Assembly (NCBI GenBank): GCA_037447655.1
Contig: JBBHKE010001983.1
Location: 1 to 64,000, forward strand
Reading direction: 5' to 3'
From: Zygnema cylindricum
Lineage: Eukaryota; Streptophyta; Zygnematophyceae; Zygnematales; Zygnemataceae
DNA length: 64,000 bases
In this document: piece after piece, positions 1 to 11,450 of the stretch
Numbering within the stretch: the first letter of the stretch is position 1
Layout: each line of letters begins with the position of its first letter
Program-made: the position numbers and the translations under genes
The notes under the pieces: generated by a model
Database searches by the model: none
What the model was told of the DNA's origin: nothing
What the model saw: only the letters and a program-made list of their open reading frames with translations

Positions 1-1720
1 TGGGGTTTATCATTCCGCAAGTGTGCCGTTCGGGTCGTATATATGGTTTGGATTGTTTGACAATTGGTTGCCGGCAGACCGTAAGGTGGACAACCGTTCG
101 AAAAAGGCTACTTTCTAAACGGGTATTTTTACGAACCGTTCCTACTTCGCCCGCTACACGTGCATGGACCGTGTCTTGTCTTAAAGTCGTTGTCGTTTCC
201 GTAGAACCATAGTTTTTGTTGTACAGTAGTGCTCACGGACTTTCGTGTTGGTGCGGTTTCAAAACGGTACATCCTGGCGGTTGGCGGTTGTGCGGTTGTG
301 CGGTAGAGGTCACAAATGCCAAAATTTTAGATACCCTAATCCGACATTTTTTATTTTTCAAAATCTGAACACCCGAAATCCGGCCGCATTATGTCACACT
401 CCTAAATTGTTACCCGGTACGCGACACACGTTTACAAAAAAAATAGTACGACATTGCAAAAGTAAAAAAATCATGTCTACATCAAGAAAAGATTCTCCAT
501 CTCAAAAATTTATCTGATCACCCTTGCTTGTGGAATTCTGACACGTGTCTTATATGGATTCGTCTCACTGAAACAAGCTCGTACCGATTGACTTTAGCAT
601 AACATACCGTTTTCAATTAGCCTGTTGTTAAGAAACTGATAAGTAAAGGTGCGTCTATGTGTGCTTTAGTAAGGGTTTTTTTCTTTCGTTTTCCTGTAAA
701 ACTTAGAGCCTTACATGTAAGTTTCAACCGTACAATAAAATAGAAAAAAAAGAGAAGTATATTTTGCGTCATCATCGAATTTAAAATGTACTACATCTTT
801 TCTTCTTGTGTTCTTCGACCCACGTCGACGACAAAAAACGTAATCTTCAACCTTATCTTTAAAATACAGGGCCGATGTGTTTTAAAATTAGGGATTTTCT
901 ATAAACAAATAGGAAAACGTATTCGCGCGTGTAATGTTTTGTTCAAAAAATTCAAACGATTTCAAACGACGTGGAAGTGTACACGATTCGCTATGTTATG
1001 TCCGTTTTTGTTTAACACGACAAAGAGAAATACATAGTTTGTTTTGTTTTGTCCGTTTCCATCCGGTACGGATTTTTTTTTTGCAGGGGTCTCAAGGTTC
1101 CATGCCATTTCACGTCGAGCCGACAATAGACGCAAAGTCAAAACGCATCTTCTTCAACCGTGAAACGGCACAGGGTGGAGGGCGTTAGGTCAACAATGTC
1201 ACGAAAAATCAGGCGACGTCACAAGCAGTTACGAAAAATGACGTGGGTCATCACATATTGTAGACGTTGACAGCCGTCACGGGCGTTGTCGACGTATACA
1301 ATTGTCACGCCCTTAAGTGACAATTTCGTTTGGTACCCATAGGGACACCCGAAATCTGGGTCCGCCAGATCTGCCCTAAAAAACAAAAAAAAATCTCTAA
1401 GTTTGAAGTACATAGAGACGCACCCTAAGTCGCACGCAATTTGTAGGTTACGTTGCCTTCATAGTGAAACTATGAAAGTGACCCGTAACCGATCTACGCT
1501 GTCTATTTTTCTTGCGCACTGCCGTACATGTAAGGAGAATGATGCCCCTCTTAGATAATCAGCCATGGCCGTTGAAGGAGATCCGCTAGTGAATAAGTGC
1601 TTTGACTTTTCTCGCATGCAAAGCTATGGCATAGCTTTTTCCTTAGGAACGTTACTGCTTAATTCCGAGTTTCTAGCTCAGTTCATATGTGCAAACTCTC
1701 TATGCAATTTTATTAGTCAG
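1..1720. other. Non-coding stretch, no gene recognised
   Basis: I see no convincing coding region, RNA gene or complete transposon here. Short open frames occur on both strands but none has a recognisable domain or coding-like composition. The part from about 1,190 to 1,350 is rich in GTGACG/GTCACG-like words, resembling the stretch near 55,270-55,450, which suggests a shared degenerate repeat. The 5 bases before the LTR at 1,721 are GTCAG and do not match the 5 bases after the partner LTR (GTTTG), so no target duplication helps date the adjoining element. Confidence 0.5.
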
Positions 1721-2248
1721 TGTAATAGGGTTACATAGTTGGGGACTGGATAGATAGCGACTAGGCTGCTATAGTTGCAGTGTCAGAGCAACGCAGCTGC
1801 GGTTCCAGACCAGCGCAGCATAGCAGCCTAGGAACTTAGCGGCGTAGCAACTAAGTAGCGTAGCAGTATAGCAGCGCAGTATAGCACCGCAACATAGCAG
1901 TATAGCAACATAGCAGTATAGCAACGCCGCGGAATGTAGATAGAGCGGTATAGTTCTAGAAGGATATTTTTGGATTGATCTCGGCAAACTGTGGCAGTAC
2001 ACGTGTACAGTTGTACAGTACTAGGCTGACTTTCAGTGGATAGTTTATATAGTGTAGTAGGTCTAGTCAGTGGATACCTTTGAGTAGACCTTCGCAGCAA
2101 GCGCTGTAACTTGTAACTTTCTCCTGAGTAATAAAGCGCAATCTTGTTTGTCATTGTTGTGTACTCCTGGTGTTGCTACGCGGGGATCCCTGGAACTTTC
2201 CGCTGTGCATTGTGGTGAATTGTGGTGTTTGCATTTGCCCCTTTTACA
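1721..2248 (+). repeat. 5' LTR of the chromovirus
   Basis: Begins TGTAATAGGG and ends TTTTACA (TG...CA). It aligns over its whole length with 12,579-13,088. The interior (about 1,795-1,930) is a run of short imperfect units around AGCAGTATAGCA / CGTAGCAAC. AATAAAG near 2,131 could be the polyadenylation signal. Length 528 bp against 510 bp for the 3' copy, with several small indels and substitutions between them. Confidence 0.9.
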
Positions 2249-2249
2249 C

Positions 2250-2261
2250 TGGTATCGGAGC
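2250..2261 (+). other. Primer-binding site, initiator tRNA-Met 3' end
   Basis: TGGTATCGGAGC lies one base after the 5' LTR. The plant consensus complementary to the 3' end of initiator tRNA-Met is TGGTATCAGAGC, so this is an 11/12 match. This conventional 3'-end priming contrasts with the half-tRNA site of the Copia elements in the same window. Confidence 0.9.
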
Positions 2262-2282
2262 TATTCCCTATGACTCGACAAT

Positions 2283-3290
2283 ATGGACGAGCACGACGTA
2301 TCCACTACAGAAATGTTAGCGCAAGTTCTCAGGGAGTTAGAAAGCGTTAGATTACAGAACGCGCAGCTGAGCAACACCGTCGCAGCTTTGGAATCTTGTC
2401 TTGGTGAGCGACCTCAAGGAGGCATGGAGAGGGATTTCAGGAGATCAAAATTAAGACTCCCCGACGAGTTTGACCCTCCAAGACACAGGAACCTTGACAC
2501 ATGGCTATTCTCCGTTGCGAATTATCTCGAGAATTTTCCTAGCCTATCAGATGGTGAGAAGATTCACTACGCGGGTGGTCTTCTTAAACGGGCAGCGGAA
2601 GCATGGTGGAGGACATTGGTAGAAAATGATGAGATACCGACAGTTTGGGCTCTCTTCATTCAACTCCTCCGTGACGCTTGGCAACCCGTCAACTCGGTTA
2701 AGGCTGCCAGAGATAAGATCGCAGTGTTGTGGCAACGAACCTCGGTGTTTGAGTTCACACAACGGTTTTTGGAGTGCAAGGTTCAAATACCTACGATGAT
2801 GGAGGATGAAACTGTGGATCGTTACGTGAAGGGGCTTAAACCATCCATTCGTAGGGATGTGGAACAATGGCTCGCTCGGGAAAGTACAACTCCTAGTCTC
2901 GCGGCAATCATTTAGTTTGCAGAGCGGACCGATTCAGTCGATTTCTCCTTCTGTTGACCTTTTCATTATGGGTCGAGCAACGACGGAGGAGGTCAACGAG
3001 ACAATGGCCCGACTCCCATGGAGCTCGGAGTAATTGAGGGGGATAAAGAGGTAGTCAACGTGCTCCGGAAAAAGAAGAGAACTTTCAAAAACAAGACCAA
3101 TAATTTGTCCCCCGAGGAGCTCCAACGGAGGAGGCAAAATGGATTATGCTTCCAGTGCGGTTCCCCGGACCATATGGCCCGTGAATGTCCAACACGGAAA
3201 TGTCCTAGGAAGGGTAAACTTAACGTCATGAGGTTAGCTGGTGATGGAGGAGACCCTTTGGTATTTTGGGGTCAAATCAGAGCAAGCGCA
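2283..3290 (+). pseudogene. Chromovirus gag with CCHC zinc knuckle, broken
   Basis: Gag packages element RNA into virus-like particles. The frame opens with an ATG 21 bases after the primer-binding site and begins with a short coiled-coil (residues about 10-45, leucine-rich). The retrotransposon gag core follows, with AAEAWWRTL at about residues 104-112. In-frame stops TAG 2,913-2,915 and TGA 2,955-2,957 interrupt the linker. The same frame then resumes and carries the nucleocapsid knuckle CFQCGSPDHMAREC (C-X2-C-X4-H-X4-C) near 3,150-3,190, followed directly by protease. Because gag and pol share one frame, the ancestor probably encoded a single gag-pol polyprotein. Confidence 0.88.
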
Positions 3291-5152
3291 ACTAGCTTCA
3301 TGGTGGATTCCGGAGCATCGGGAAACTTCATCAACGAGGCGATGGTGAAAAGGCTCAAACTTCCTCTCGTAGTGCTAAAAGATCGTCAATCGGTACAGTT
3401 GGCCGACTGAAGTTCACTGTCTATTACTCATCGCACTCCGCGGTTACGTGTTGGAATCGGGATATTCCGTTGGTATGACACCTTTCACGTATTACCTCTT
3501 GGGAACCATGAGGTAATTTTGGGGAAGCCGTGGCTACAGAAATGGAATCCGACGATCGATTGGCGCAATGGCGACATGAGAGTGAAGAAAGGTGTAGAAG
3601 AGTTTGAGGTAAAAACGGGAGCAGCTGGTAAGGGAGCGGAAGAGGGACACCTATTTTGGGCCTTACAGCTTAAGAGGGCACTCAAGAAAGGGGAAACGAT
3701 AGGTATGGCGGTCGTTCAACCAATGGAGGAGGCGAAGGAGGAGATTCCGGAGGAATGGAAGAAGAAGGACCCCGATTTCGACTCAAAAGATGGTGACGAC
3801 ACCGGAAAGACTTCCGAAGAGGCCTTGGAAGTCGTGACAAAACTTCTCGAGGAGTACGTTGATGTTTTTCCCCTGAAGCTCCCAGAGGGGTTACCTCTGA
3901 AGCGCGAAGTAGACCTCAAGATAGAGCTGGTTCTTGGAGCTGTACCTCCGGCTAATCGGATGTACAAGATGAGATACACTAAATTGGACGAGCTCAAAAA
4001 GCAGCTTGCGGAATTGGTCGAAGCCGGAGTAATTGAGCCGAGCAAGTCACCGTATGGAGCACTTGTTCTCTCCGTAGATAAGAAAGATGGAGGCTTCCGT
4101 ATGTGTGTGGACTATCGAGCGCTAAACAAGTTAACGGTGAAGAATGCGTACCCTTTACCAAGAATAGATGAATTGTTGGATTGACTTCGAGGTGCGAAAT
4201 ATTTCTCGAAGATAGATTTGTGGAGCGGTTATCACTAGATCAGAATTGCCGAGGAGGATGTGGAAAAGACGGCGTTTAGAACCTGGTATGGCCATTTTCA
4301 GTTTTGGGTGATGCCGTTCGGTTTAACTAACGCACCGGCGACTTTTATGCACCTGATGAACTCCATCTTTAGGCAATATCTGGATGCGTTTGCGATCGTC
4401 TTTTTAGACGACATCCTGGTGTATAGCCGAACGCTGGAGGATCATATGAAGCATCTTCGGACGGTCATACAAGTCCTTCGGGAAAACAAGTTGTACGCGA
4501 AAAGGAGTAAGTGTGATTTCTTGAAGGAGAAAATTGCTTTTTTGGGCCATGTGGTGAGCCGAGACGGAATCGCAGTGGATCCAAACAAAACGAGGGCAGT
4601 GAAGGAATGGCCGCAGCCGGCGAATATTACGGAATTACGGAGCTTTCTGGGATTATGCTCCTACTATAGACGTTTTGTCAAAGGCTTTGCAAGAATAAAT
4701 GCACCACTCACTGAATTATTCAAGAATGACGTGCCCTACGAGTTGAAATCGGCACAAGGGGCTGCGTTTAACACGCTAAAGGAGCGGTTGGTTACCGCCC
4801 CTGTGTTAACCGTTCCCAACCCGGACTTACCTTGGACGATAATCACAGACGCCAGCGATACGACCATTGGAGCAATCCTTATGCAGGATCAAGGAAAAGG
4901 CCTACAACCCATTGCCTACAACAGTCGAAAACTAAAGGCAGCGGAGCTTATCTGGGCCATCCATGAAAAAGAGACAATTGCGATCATTAATGCGATGGAG
5001 GTTTGGAAATGTTACGTTTAGGGAAGGGGATTACAGTTATCACGGATCACCACGCCCTACAGTATCTTCAAACGTAGCTGAAGTTGTCCAAGAAACAAGT
5101 ACGGTTGATGCCGTTTCTTCAGACCTTCGGGCCATAAATCGCTATTTAGTAT
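3291..5152 (+). pseudogene. Chromovirus protease - reverse transcriptase - RNase H
   Basis: The frame is shared with gag. The retropepsin active site is MVDSGASGNFIN (about 3,300-3,335); a TGA at 3,408-3,410 breaks it, and the protease C-terminus reads [16 protein letters not shown]. Reverse transcriptase follows with [12 protein letters not shown], the fingers and palm segments, and the catalytic FLDDILVYS near 4,400-4,430. TGA 4,182-4,184 and TAG 4,236-4,238 fall inside the palm. The connection contains [12 protein letters not shown], and RNase H starts at [14 protein letters not shown] (about 4,848). A TAG at 5,019-5,021 ends the clean frame inside RNase H. The residues between stops remain well conserved, so decay is mostly by point mutation. 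Confidence 0.88.
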
Positions 5153-6484
5153 AAGCCAGGCAAGACGAAACCGGCGGATGCGCTATCAAGAAGACCCGGA
5201 GTCGCTGCGTCAGCTGCGGAGCAACGAGCACAGGCATCGTAAGATGTCAACGTTAGCTCAGTGAAGATGAACACCGCAGCGTCAGATGCAGCGCAGGATC
5301 TGAAACTCAGCGCGCTCACTAGTACGGTGCAAGTGGACGAGAAGTGGCTAAGTAGGATCAAGGCCGTTTACGACGAAGACGAAACAATGAAGGAACTCAT
5401 TAAACGGAAGGACTTAATTTGAACCGCTAATGGTATGCGGCGGTACAAACCGAGTCGGACAACACGACTTTATGTTCCAACAAATCCGTAGTTACATCAT
5501 GTAATACTTAAATTGAGTCACGACGAGCCACTTAGTGGACACTTTTGGCGGGATAAAACAACCGCACGCGTCGCTGAGGCGTATTATTGGCCAAACATGA
5601 CTCGCGATATTGCGGAGTACGTCCAAACGTGTGATTCGTGTAATATGAATAAATCGGAATCAAGACACCAAGGTCTGCTACAACCCCTCCCAATACCATC
5701 TGTTCCTTAGGAGGCAATCTGCATGGATTTCATTATGGCTCTCCGTTGACTAAGGAGGGCTATGACTCTATCTTCGTCATCGTGGACTATTTAACAAAAA
5801 TGGCTAATTTCCTACCCACGTCAACTATAGCCATTGCGCGGGATGTCGCGGACTTGTTCTTTCGGAGATATTTCGTCATCACGGACTTCCGAAGAAGATT
5901 GTCAGCGACAGCGATCGGCAATTCGTAAGCCACTTTTGGAGAAACCTATTCAAGTTGTGCGGCACACAGTTAGCCATGTCCACACCTTACCACCCTCAGA
6001 CCGACGGACAAACTGAAAGGGTGAATCTGACTTTGGAGGAATCTTTGCGGGCGTATGTCTCGATCCATCAAATGGAGTGTGTGAACCATCTAACGGCGAT
6101 AGAAGTGGCGTACAACAGTGTGGTGCACTCGTCCACAAATGCTACGCCCTTCTCTTTTAATGGTGACAGCCCACCTTACCCCAAAATCTATTAGTGGCGG
6201 ATTGCCCTACACCCGCAGCCTAGGATTTTGCCCAACAACTGCGGGGAAACCTGGAAAAAGCGACAAAGGCACTACAGTTGGCCAAGGATCGCCAGAAGTC
6301 GCAGGCCGACACTCACCGAAAGGACATTGTGTTCAACGTAGGTGATAAGGTTCGCCTTAACATGGCAAATTTATCGTTGTCGGGTGCCTTATCGAAGAAA
6401 TTGGCACCAAAATTCACGCGCCCATTCACCATTCTTTCGCGGGTGGGGGAGGTGGCATATAAATTGGATATATCGAACGACTAG
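5153..6484 (+). pseudogene. Chromovirus integrase, frameshifted
   Basis: Integrase inserts element cDNA into the chromosome. From 5,513 the zinc-binding HHCC region is visible (SHDEPLSGHFW ... CDSCNMNKSE), then the core in pieces: IFVIVDYLTKMANFLPT (about 5,768-5,820) and YHPQTDGQTERVN (about 5,980-6,023), where the last E of the DDE triad sits. The C-terminal GPY/F-like part follows as VGDKVRLNMANL and LAPKFTRPFTIL. At least three frame changes and a stop at about 6,192 are needed to join these, and 5,153-5,510 is strongly degraded. The gene cannot be functional. Confidence 0.85.
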
Positions 6485-6599
6485 CATGTCCACAATGTGT
6501 TCCATGTTTCACTCCTCAAATCATTTCGCGACCCCGATTCGTTATTTGCTGGTCAACGACAATATACTCCTTTACCACCCGTTCAAGGTACTTCGGATG

Positions 6600-6793
6600 A
6601 GTATGAGGTAGAATAGATCCTTCGATCGCGTCGCTCTCGAGATTCAACCTCATATCAATATTTGGTCTGTTGGAGGGGCTACAGTGTTCAGGACGACTCT
6701 TGGGTAAACGAGGAGGATCTACATTCACCTGAGTTTCTGTGTCGGTATCAACAGAGTGTTGACACTTGGCTTCACCGCAGGGGAAATTGCAGC
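6600..6793 (+). pseudogene. Chromodomain at the pol C-terminus
   Basis: The plus-strand reading gives QYLVCWRGY, DDSWVNEEDL and FLCRYQQ (about 6,655-6,755). This matches the chromodomain pattern in which YLVKW.GY is followed by W.P.ENL. In chromoviruses this module directs integration toward heterochromatin by binding modified histone tails. The aromatic positions Y and W are kept. A stop (TAG at about 6,612) lies just upstream in the same reading. Identification rests on the motif and on its position immediately after the GPY/F part of integrase. Confidence 0.8.
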
Positions 6794-7328
6794 GGCCGCG
6801 ATAAAGGAGCGAATCGCAGCGTCGCTAGCATCGCAATAATATTGGGGACGCGACAACGAAACGCAATGGCGATGTTACCGCACCGCAGCGCTATAGCTGA
6901 GAATCCACCGCAGCGTAGCACGGTCACCGTGCTTTCAGAGGAGCGCAGCATCACCGCTGTTTTGACACGAAAGCGCATTGGCACAATTGTGTCCAACCAC
7001 ATTGGTGACAACAAACCCTCAGTTTCGCCGTAGCAGTGCAGTCTTACAATTGTCGGACGCAGCGATACCTTCGCACACTGCGACGCTGCGCATAGTCCAA
7101 ATGTGAAACCCTCAACCCTTTTCGAAAAATTTGCCATCTGCCCTCGCGACCTAACCAGTATAGGCAGTTTGGAGAGTGTTTCACTCAGCACCTCTAGCCT
7201 ACCTTCTCTGCTAGAATTGCCCGAATTGTCCTACACGACAAGATCCATGGTGTCGTCATCCTCCCCACTACCAAAACGGAGGAGACTAGTACAGGTGGGG
7301 CAAGGGGATGTGGGCCGTCTTGAGAGGT
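6794..7328 (+). other. Chromovirus 3' tail, left part
   Basis: Between the chromodomain and the interrupting Copia LTR, the sequence is rich in CGCAGC/GCAGCG words, similar in flavour to the element's own LTR. An open frame covers 7,103-7,333 (Ser/Leu-rich, ending in a basic KRRR stretch). Its probable continuation is found on the other side of the Copia insertion at 12,398-12,568. Whether this is a true additional gene or just an open 3' leader cannot be decided from one copy. Confidence 0.5.
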
Positions 7329-8220
7329 TGTGAAATTCTGTGGTCTTCATTGACCCACAGAATAAACAGCCTATGTAAAGCCTCTAGGATAATATTTGCC
7401 CCTTCTGCTTTCCCGCTGAATATGCGCCTTCCAGGCACACATATATTCTGACCAATCTCACCCGTGTGAGGACAAGACTCCCCTGAGTCAAACGCAAAAA
7501 GAATCACTGAATTTGCTCCCCTGAGCAGTAAGTTATGGCTGGTCAAAGATGACCTTTATAGTTACAAGCTCTCTTAGAGAGAGAGGTACCTAAATATTAC
7601 TAAGTCTCGGTCTGCCTACTCACGACTACCTACTACTAAACCCTAGTCCAATAGGAACACTATATATTGCAAGAAGGTACAATGGGCGATGTACTTATTG
7701 TACAACCATTGTACGACAAGGTCTACAAGGTGACACTTGTCAAATCGGAAGCCATGGTTCCTCCTCCCATCTTCTCCGGTATCAAATAATGTGGCGCCAC
7801 GTGGCACCGCGTGACGCTATCTTCGTATGCCACCAAAAGCTCACTTCGCGTGGCGGCTATAATGCCGGCCGTCCGATCAAAACATATTTTACACGGTTCA
7901 GATTCGCGTACATGTAGGAATTGCTCCTTTTGGTTAGTCTGCTGTTAATTAGCTGTTGCGTTAATGTTTTTATATTTATGAAACCCATCACGTGTATCGT
8001 TTCGTAACGCCTTAATGGTTAAGGCGTTAGGCTATAGAGAATCTAGAGGTCAGAGGTTCAAATCTAGACTTAGGCATCATTTTAGCCAAAATACCCTTAA
8101 CTGCAAAAACTGCCACTTTCTAAATATGGCGGCAGCCATGGCGCGCCTTTGATCCTTACTCTCTTTCTTTAAAACAAAAATAAAATAGGGAAGTGAACTA
8201 TTAATTACCTCTTTTCAACA
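7329..8220 (-). repeat. Copia LTR (3' LTR of the nested copy)
   Basis: The element is on the minus strand, so this left-hand LTR is its 3' LTR. It aligns in patches with the LTRs at 29,907-30,956 and 35,309-36,357 (for example the shared CCTCTAGGATAAT and GAGCAGTAAGTTATGG words) but is clearly a different subfamily. On the plus strand it starts TGTGAAATTC and ends TTCAACA. The polypurine tract follows at 8,221-8,229 (minus-strand reading TTAAGGGGAG). No partner LTR exists at the other end of this copy. Confidence 0.8.
8004..8083 (+). ncRNA. tRNA-like module with A and B boxes inside the LTR
   Basis: TGGTTAAGGCG (8,016-8,026) fits the polymerase III A-box consensus TRGYNNARNNG perfectly. GGTTCAAATCT (8,055-8,065) fits the B-box consensus GGTTCRANYCY perfectly, and TTTT (8,080-8,083) would terminate. 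The A-box region is closest to tRNA-Ser/Leu D arms. The acceptor ends (GCCTTAA / TTAGGC) still nearly pair but the anticodon arm does not fold well, so this is tRNA-like and not a working tRNA. It lies on the strand opposite to element transcription. Diverged equivalents occur in the other Copia LTRs. Confidence 0.5.
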
Positions 8221-8233
8221 CTCCCCTTAATTC

Positions 8234-10365
8234 CTAGTCACTTTTCAATTTTAATCCCCAGTTTTCTTTGCAATAAATAAACTTAGGGGAAGGCACTGCT
8301 TTTGTCATCATGTCTGCAATCATTTCTCTATCAGTTTTATGAACCAGTTTAATAATTTTATTTCCTACCTTCTTTTTGACAAAGCTTAGTCTAATATCCA
8401 TATGCTTAGCTTTGAAGTGATGTTTCGGATTAGCTGCAATAGAGATAGCAGCTTGATTATCACAAAAAACATTTTGAGTTCCAGACTTCATGAACCCAAG
8501 TTCTTCAAGAAGAGATTTAACCCACATTAATTCTTTGGTGGCAGCACAGGAAACCATGTATTCAGCCTCCATAGTGGACTGAGCAACTACTTTTTGTTGC
8601 TTGCTACTCTAACAACATGCACCACATCCAATTTGCAACACATATCCAGTCGTACACCTCTTTAATGGCACATCTCCATAACTGGCATCACTCCAAGTGG
8701 TGATGTCAGTGTTCTCCCCTCCCAAATGCAACCATAATTCCCTGTCCCCACCTGATACCTCATCACCCTTTTGGCAGCCTCCCAGTCTCTCTTTCTTGGT
8801 TCATTTAGATTTCTACTAAGGAGACCTACAGGTGCAGCTATATCCGGACGGGTACAATTCATAAAATAAATTAAACTGCATACAATCTGCCGTTAAGGGA
8901 TATTTTCTATAAATTTTCTTTCTATCTCATCCATCTCATCATTAATGATCAATATTCCTCCCTCTTCACTCCCCTCACTCACTTTCTTCAAATCCACGGG
9001 AGTAGTACATCCGATTGCTTTCTCCATTTGAAAATTTTCTAGCATATTACCGATTGCTTCTTTTTTAGTGAGTCTTATAATTCTATTCCCTCTGTCTCTC
9101 TCCATCTGAATTCCCAAAATGTACTTTGCTTCGCCAAGATCTTTCATATCAAAACTGCTTCTAAGATCCCGTTTTAGTTTGTTAATTTTATCTAAAAACT
9201 TGCTTAAGACCAACAAATCATCCACATAAATAGCAATAAATATCACTTCATTCTCATCCTCAAATAAATATATAGTGTGATCTGAACTAATTCTGATATA
9301 CCCCAAACCGGTCAAAAATTCGTCGAGCTTTATATTCCACTGTCGCGGGGCTTGCTTAAGCCCATAGAGTGATTTTATCAGTTTGCAAACTTTGTTTTCT
9401 TCCCCACTTTCCACGAATCCTTCCGGTTGCCTCATGTAAATTTCTTCTTCCAGCTCTCCATGTAAAAAGGCAGTTTTAATATCCATCTGGTGGATTTCCA
9501 TATCCTCCGCTGCGGCTATACTTAAAAGGATTCTAACAGAAGGAAATCTGACTACAAGTGCAAAGGTTTCTTCGTAGTCTATCCCCTCTTTCTCTGTATA
9601 ACCTTTTGCAACTAACCTAGCTTTGTACCTCTCAATGGTATTATCCGGGTTTAGTTTAAGTTTAAACACCCACTTACATCCGATCGGTTTTCGGTCCGGT
9701 GGACAATCTACCAACTCCCATGTATTGGCTTCTATGATAGAGGCCATTTCTTCATTTATAGCTGTGATCCACCGGCTACTTTCTGGAGTGTTTATGGCCT
9801 CTAAGTATGTTTGAGGTTCATCTGGGTGAGACATCTTTGTGAGTTGGTTATTTACTTGTCTTTCTTGAAGTCGTTTACTACTTCTTCTTCCCCCTTCAAA
9901 ATCGGACGCCGGTATGGAAGGCATCCTTGGGTTTCGTTTTGGGAGATTTTCAGCTCCCCTATCTTCCAATTCCGGTGTCTCATCAAGTTCCTCATTGGTT
10001 TCCACTTCGTATTGTGGCGTTGCCTCGGATGTTGTCCTTTCCTCCTTCTCCTTTGGTAGATCTGCAGATTTTTCTTTTTCTCCCTCTTCCTTCTCTTCAT
10101 TTTCAAAGTCAAAGTCAGAAAACTGATCCGTTACAAATCTGATATTGACTTCTTTATTATATTTGAATGGATTAATGGACTTCTCTTCATTCATCACCAC
10201 TATGTGTTTTACCAGAATTATATCTCTCTTTTTCAAGTCATACACTCGGTATCCTTTTGTGCTCTCATTATATCCTACATGATATCTTGGCTTCCCTCTC
10301 CCCTCTAACTTCCATTTAGTCTTATCGGAATCCAAACTGTAGACTTGACTTCCAAACACTCTCAA
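8234..10365 (-). pseudogene. Nested Copia reverse transcriptase - RNase H
   Basis: The 490-residue frame at 8,893-10,365 holds the end of integrase (RVFGSQVYSLDSD) and most of the Copia reverse transcriptase, with YKARLVAKGYT, IHQMDIKTAFLHGELEEEIY and the catalytic IAIYVDDLLVLS. RNase H continues in pieces: NCTRPDIAAPVG with RDWEAAKRVMRY (8,662-8,862), then STMEAEYM, DNQAAISIAANPKHHFKAKH and ADMMTKAVPSPKF (8,234-8,580). Stops and a frameshift near 8,600-8,890 separate the parts. The DNQA and AKHMDIR motifs are typical of Copia RNase H. Closest relative in the window is the 29,907-36,357 copy. Confidence 0.9.
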
Positions 10366-11450
10366 ACTAGAAAAATCAGGCTTTCTTCTTGTCCACCTTT
10401 CCTACGGAGTTTCCTTTTTATTTGCTGAAGTTAGGACTCTATTTTTGATGAAATTAGCATAGTTCATAGACTCCGCCCAAAACTGCAACCCTATCCTCTT
10501 ATCAGTTAACATACTTTTGGACATATCTCCTAAAGATTTATTCACTCTTTCTGCTACTCCATTTTGTTCCGGACTATTGGGAACAGTTTTCTCATGATGA
10601 ATTCCTTCTTCTTTAAGATATTCTTCAAATTCCCTTGAGGTGTATTCTTTCCCATTATCACTTCTTATCTCTTTTATTGAGGTTTCATGTAGTTTTTCAC
10701 TCCATACTTTATACTATTCGAAACATCTTAATACCTCTGACTTATGTTTGAGAAAGTATACCTTCGTATATCTAGACCAATCATCTGTGATGGTTAACAT
10801 CCATCTCTTCCCCCCATGTGAAGCATACCTAGAAGGTCCCCAAACATCAGTGTGAACTAGATCTAATACTTTCTCTCTCCTAAATGTGGTTATTTTGGAA
10901 ATGGAAGTCTATGAATCTTCCCTTGGGCACATCCACTACAATCATCAATGGTCTCATCATCCTCAAAAGTAATACCCTCCACTATTCCCTTTTTCTTCAT
11001 TTTCTTTAATCTATCTAGATGCACATGCCCCAACCTTTTATGCCAAAGCATCATCTCACTTGCACACGAGTAGAGAACACTCTTTTCATTGCAACGAACA
11101 ATTCTGAACATTCCTTGACTGCCCTTCTCAGCTATGAAATAAACCTCATTATCAAAGCTTGCTGTGAAGATTCCTTTCCTAGTTCTTCTTTCAAACTCTT
11201 TTTCATCTAGGACAGTTGTTGAGACTAGGTTCTTGCTAAGCTGTGGAATGTAAAGAACGTCTGAAAGTGTTACAATTGAGGCCTTTCCATCAACTAGAAC
11301 CTTCAAGGCAACAGTTCCAACAAGACTTGTTGTTTCTACTCTACCATCTCCGTACTCTATCTCAATTGTTGAGATCTTTCTCAGTTTAGTGAACCACCGC
11401 TTATCTTTGCACATATGCATTGAAGCCCCTGAGTCTATGATCCATCCATC
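10366..11450 (-). pseudogene. Nested Copia protease and integrase
   Basis: Read on the minus strand. After an in-frame TAG at about 11,453-11,455, the protease site WIIDSGASMHMC appears and the pre-integrase HHCC zinc site follows (WHKRLGHVHLDRL ... CSGCAQGKIH). The integrase core shows HTDVWGPS, RSDNGKEYTS and SPEQNGVAERV, so all three catalytic positions D, D and E are still present. A frame change near 10,890 and stops near 10,715 and 10,405 disrupt it. Confidence 0.87.

Noticed and set aside
1769-2154. Tyr/Cys/Leu-rich minus-strand frames
   Set aside because: They fall within the chromovirus LTR and arise from its AGCAGTATAGCA-type internal repeats.
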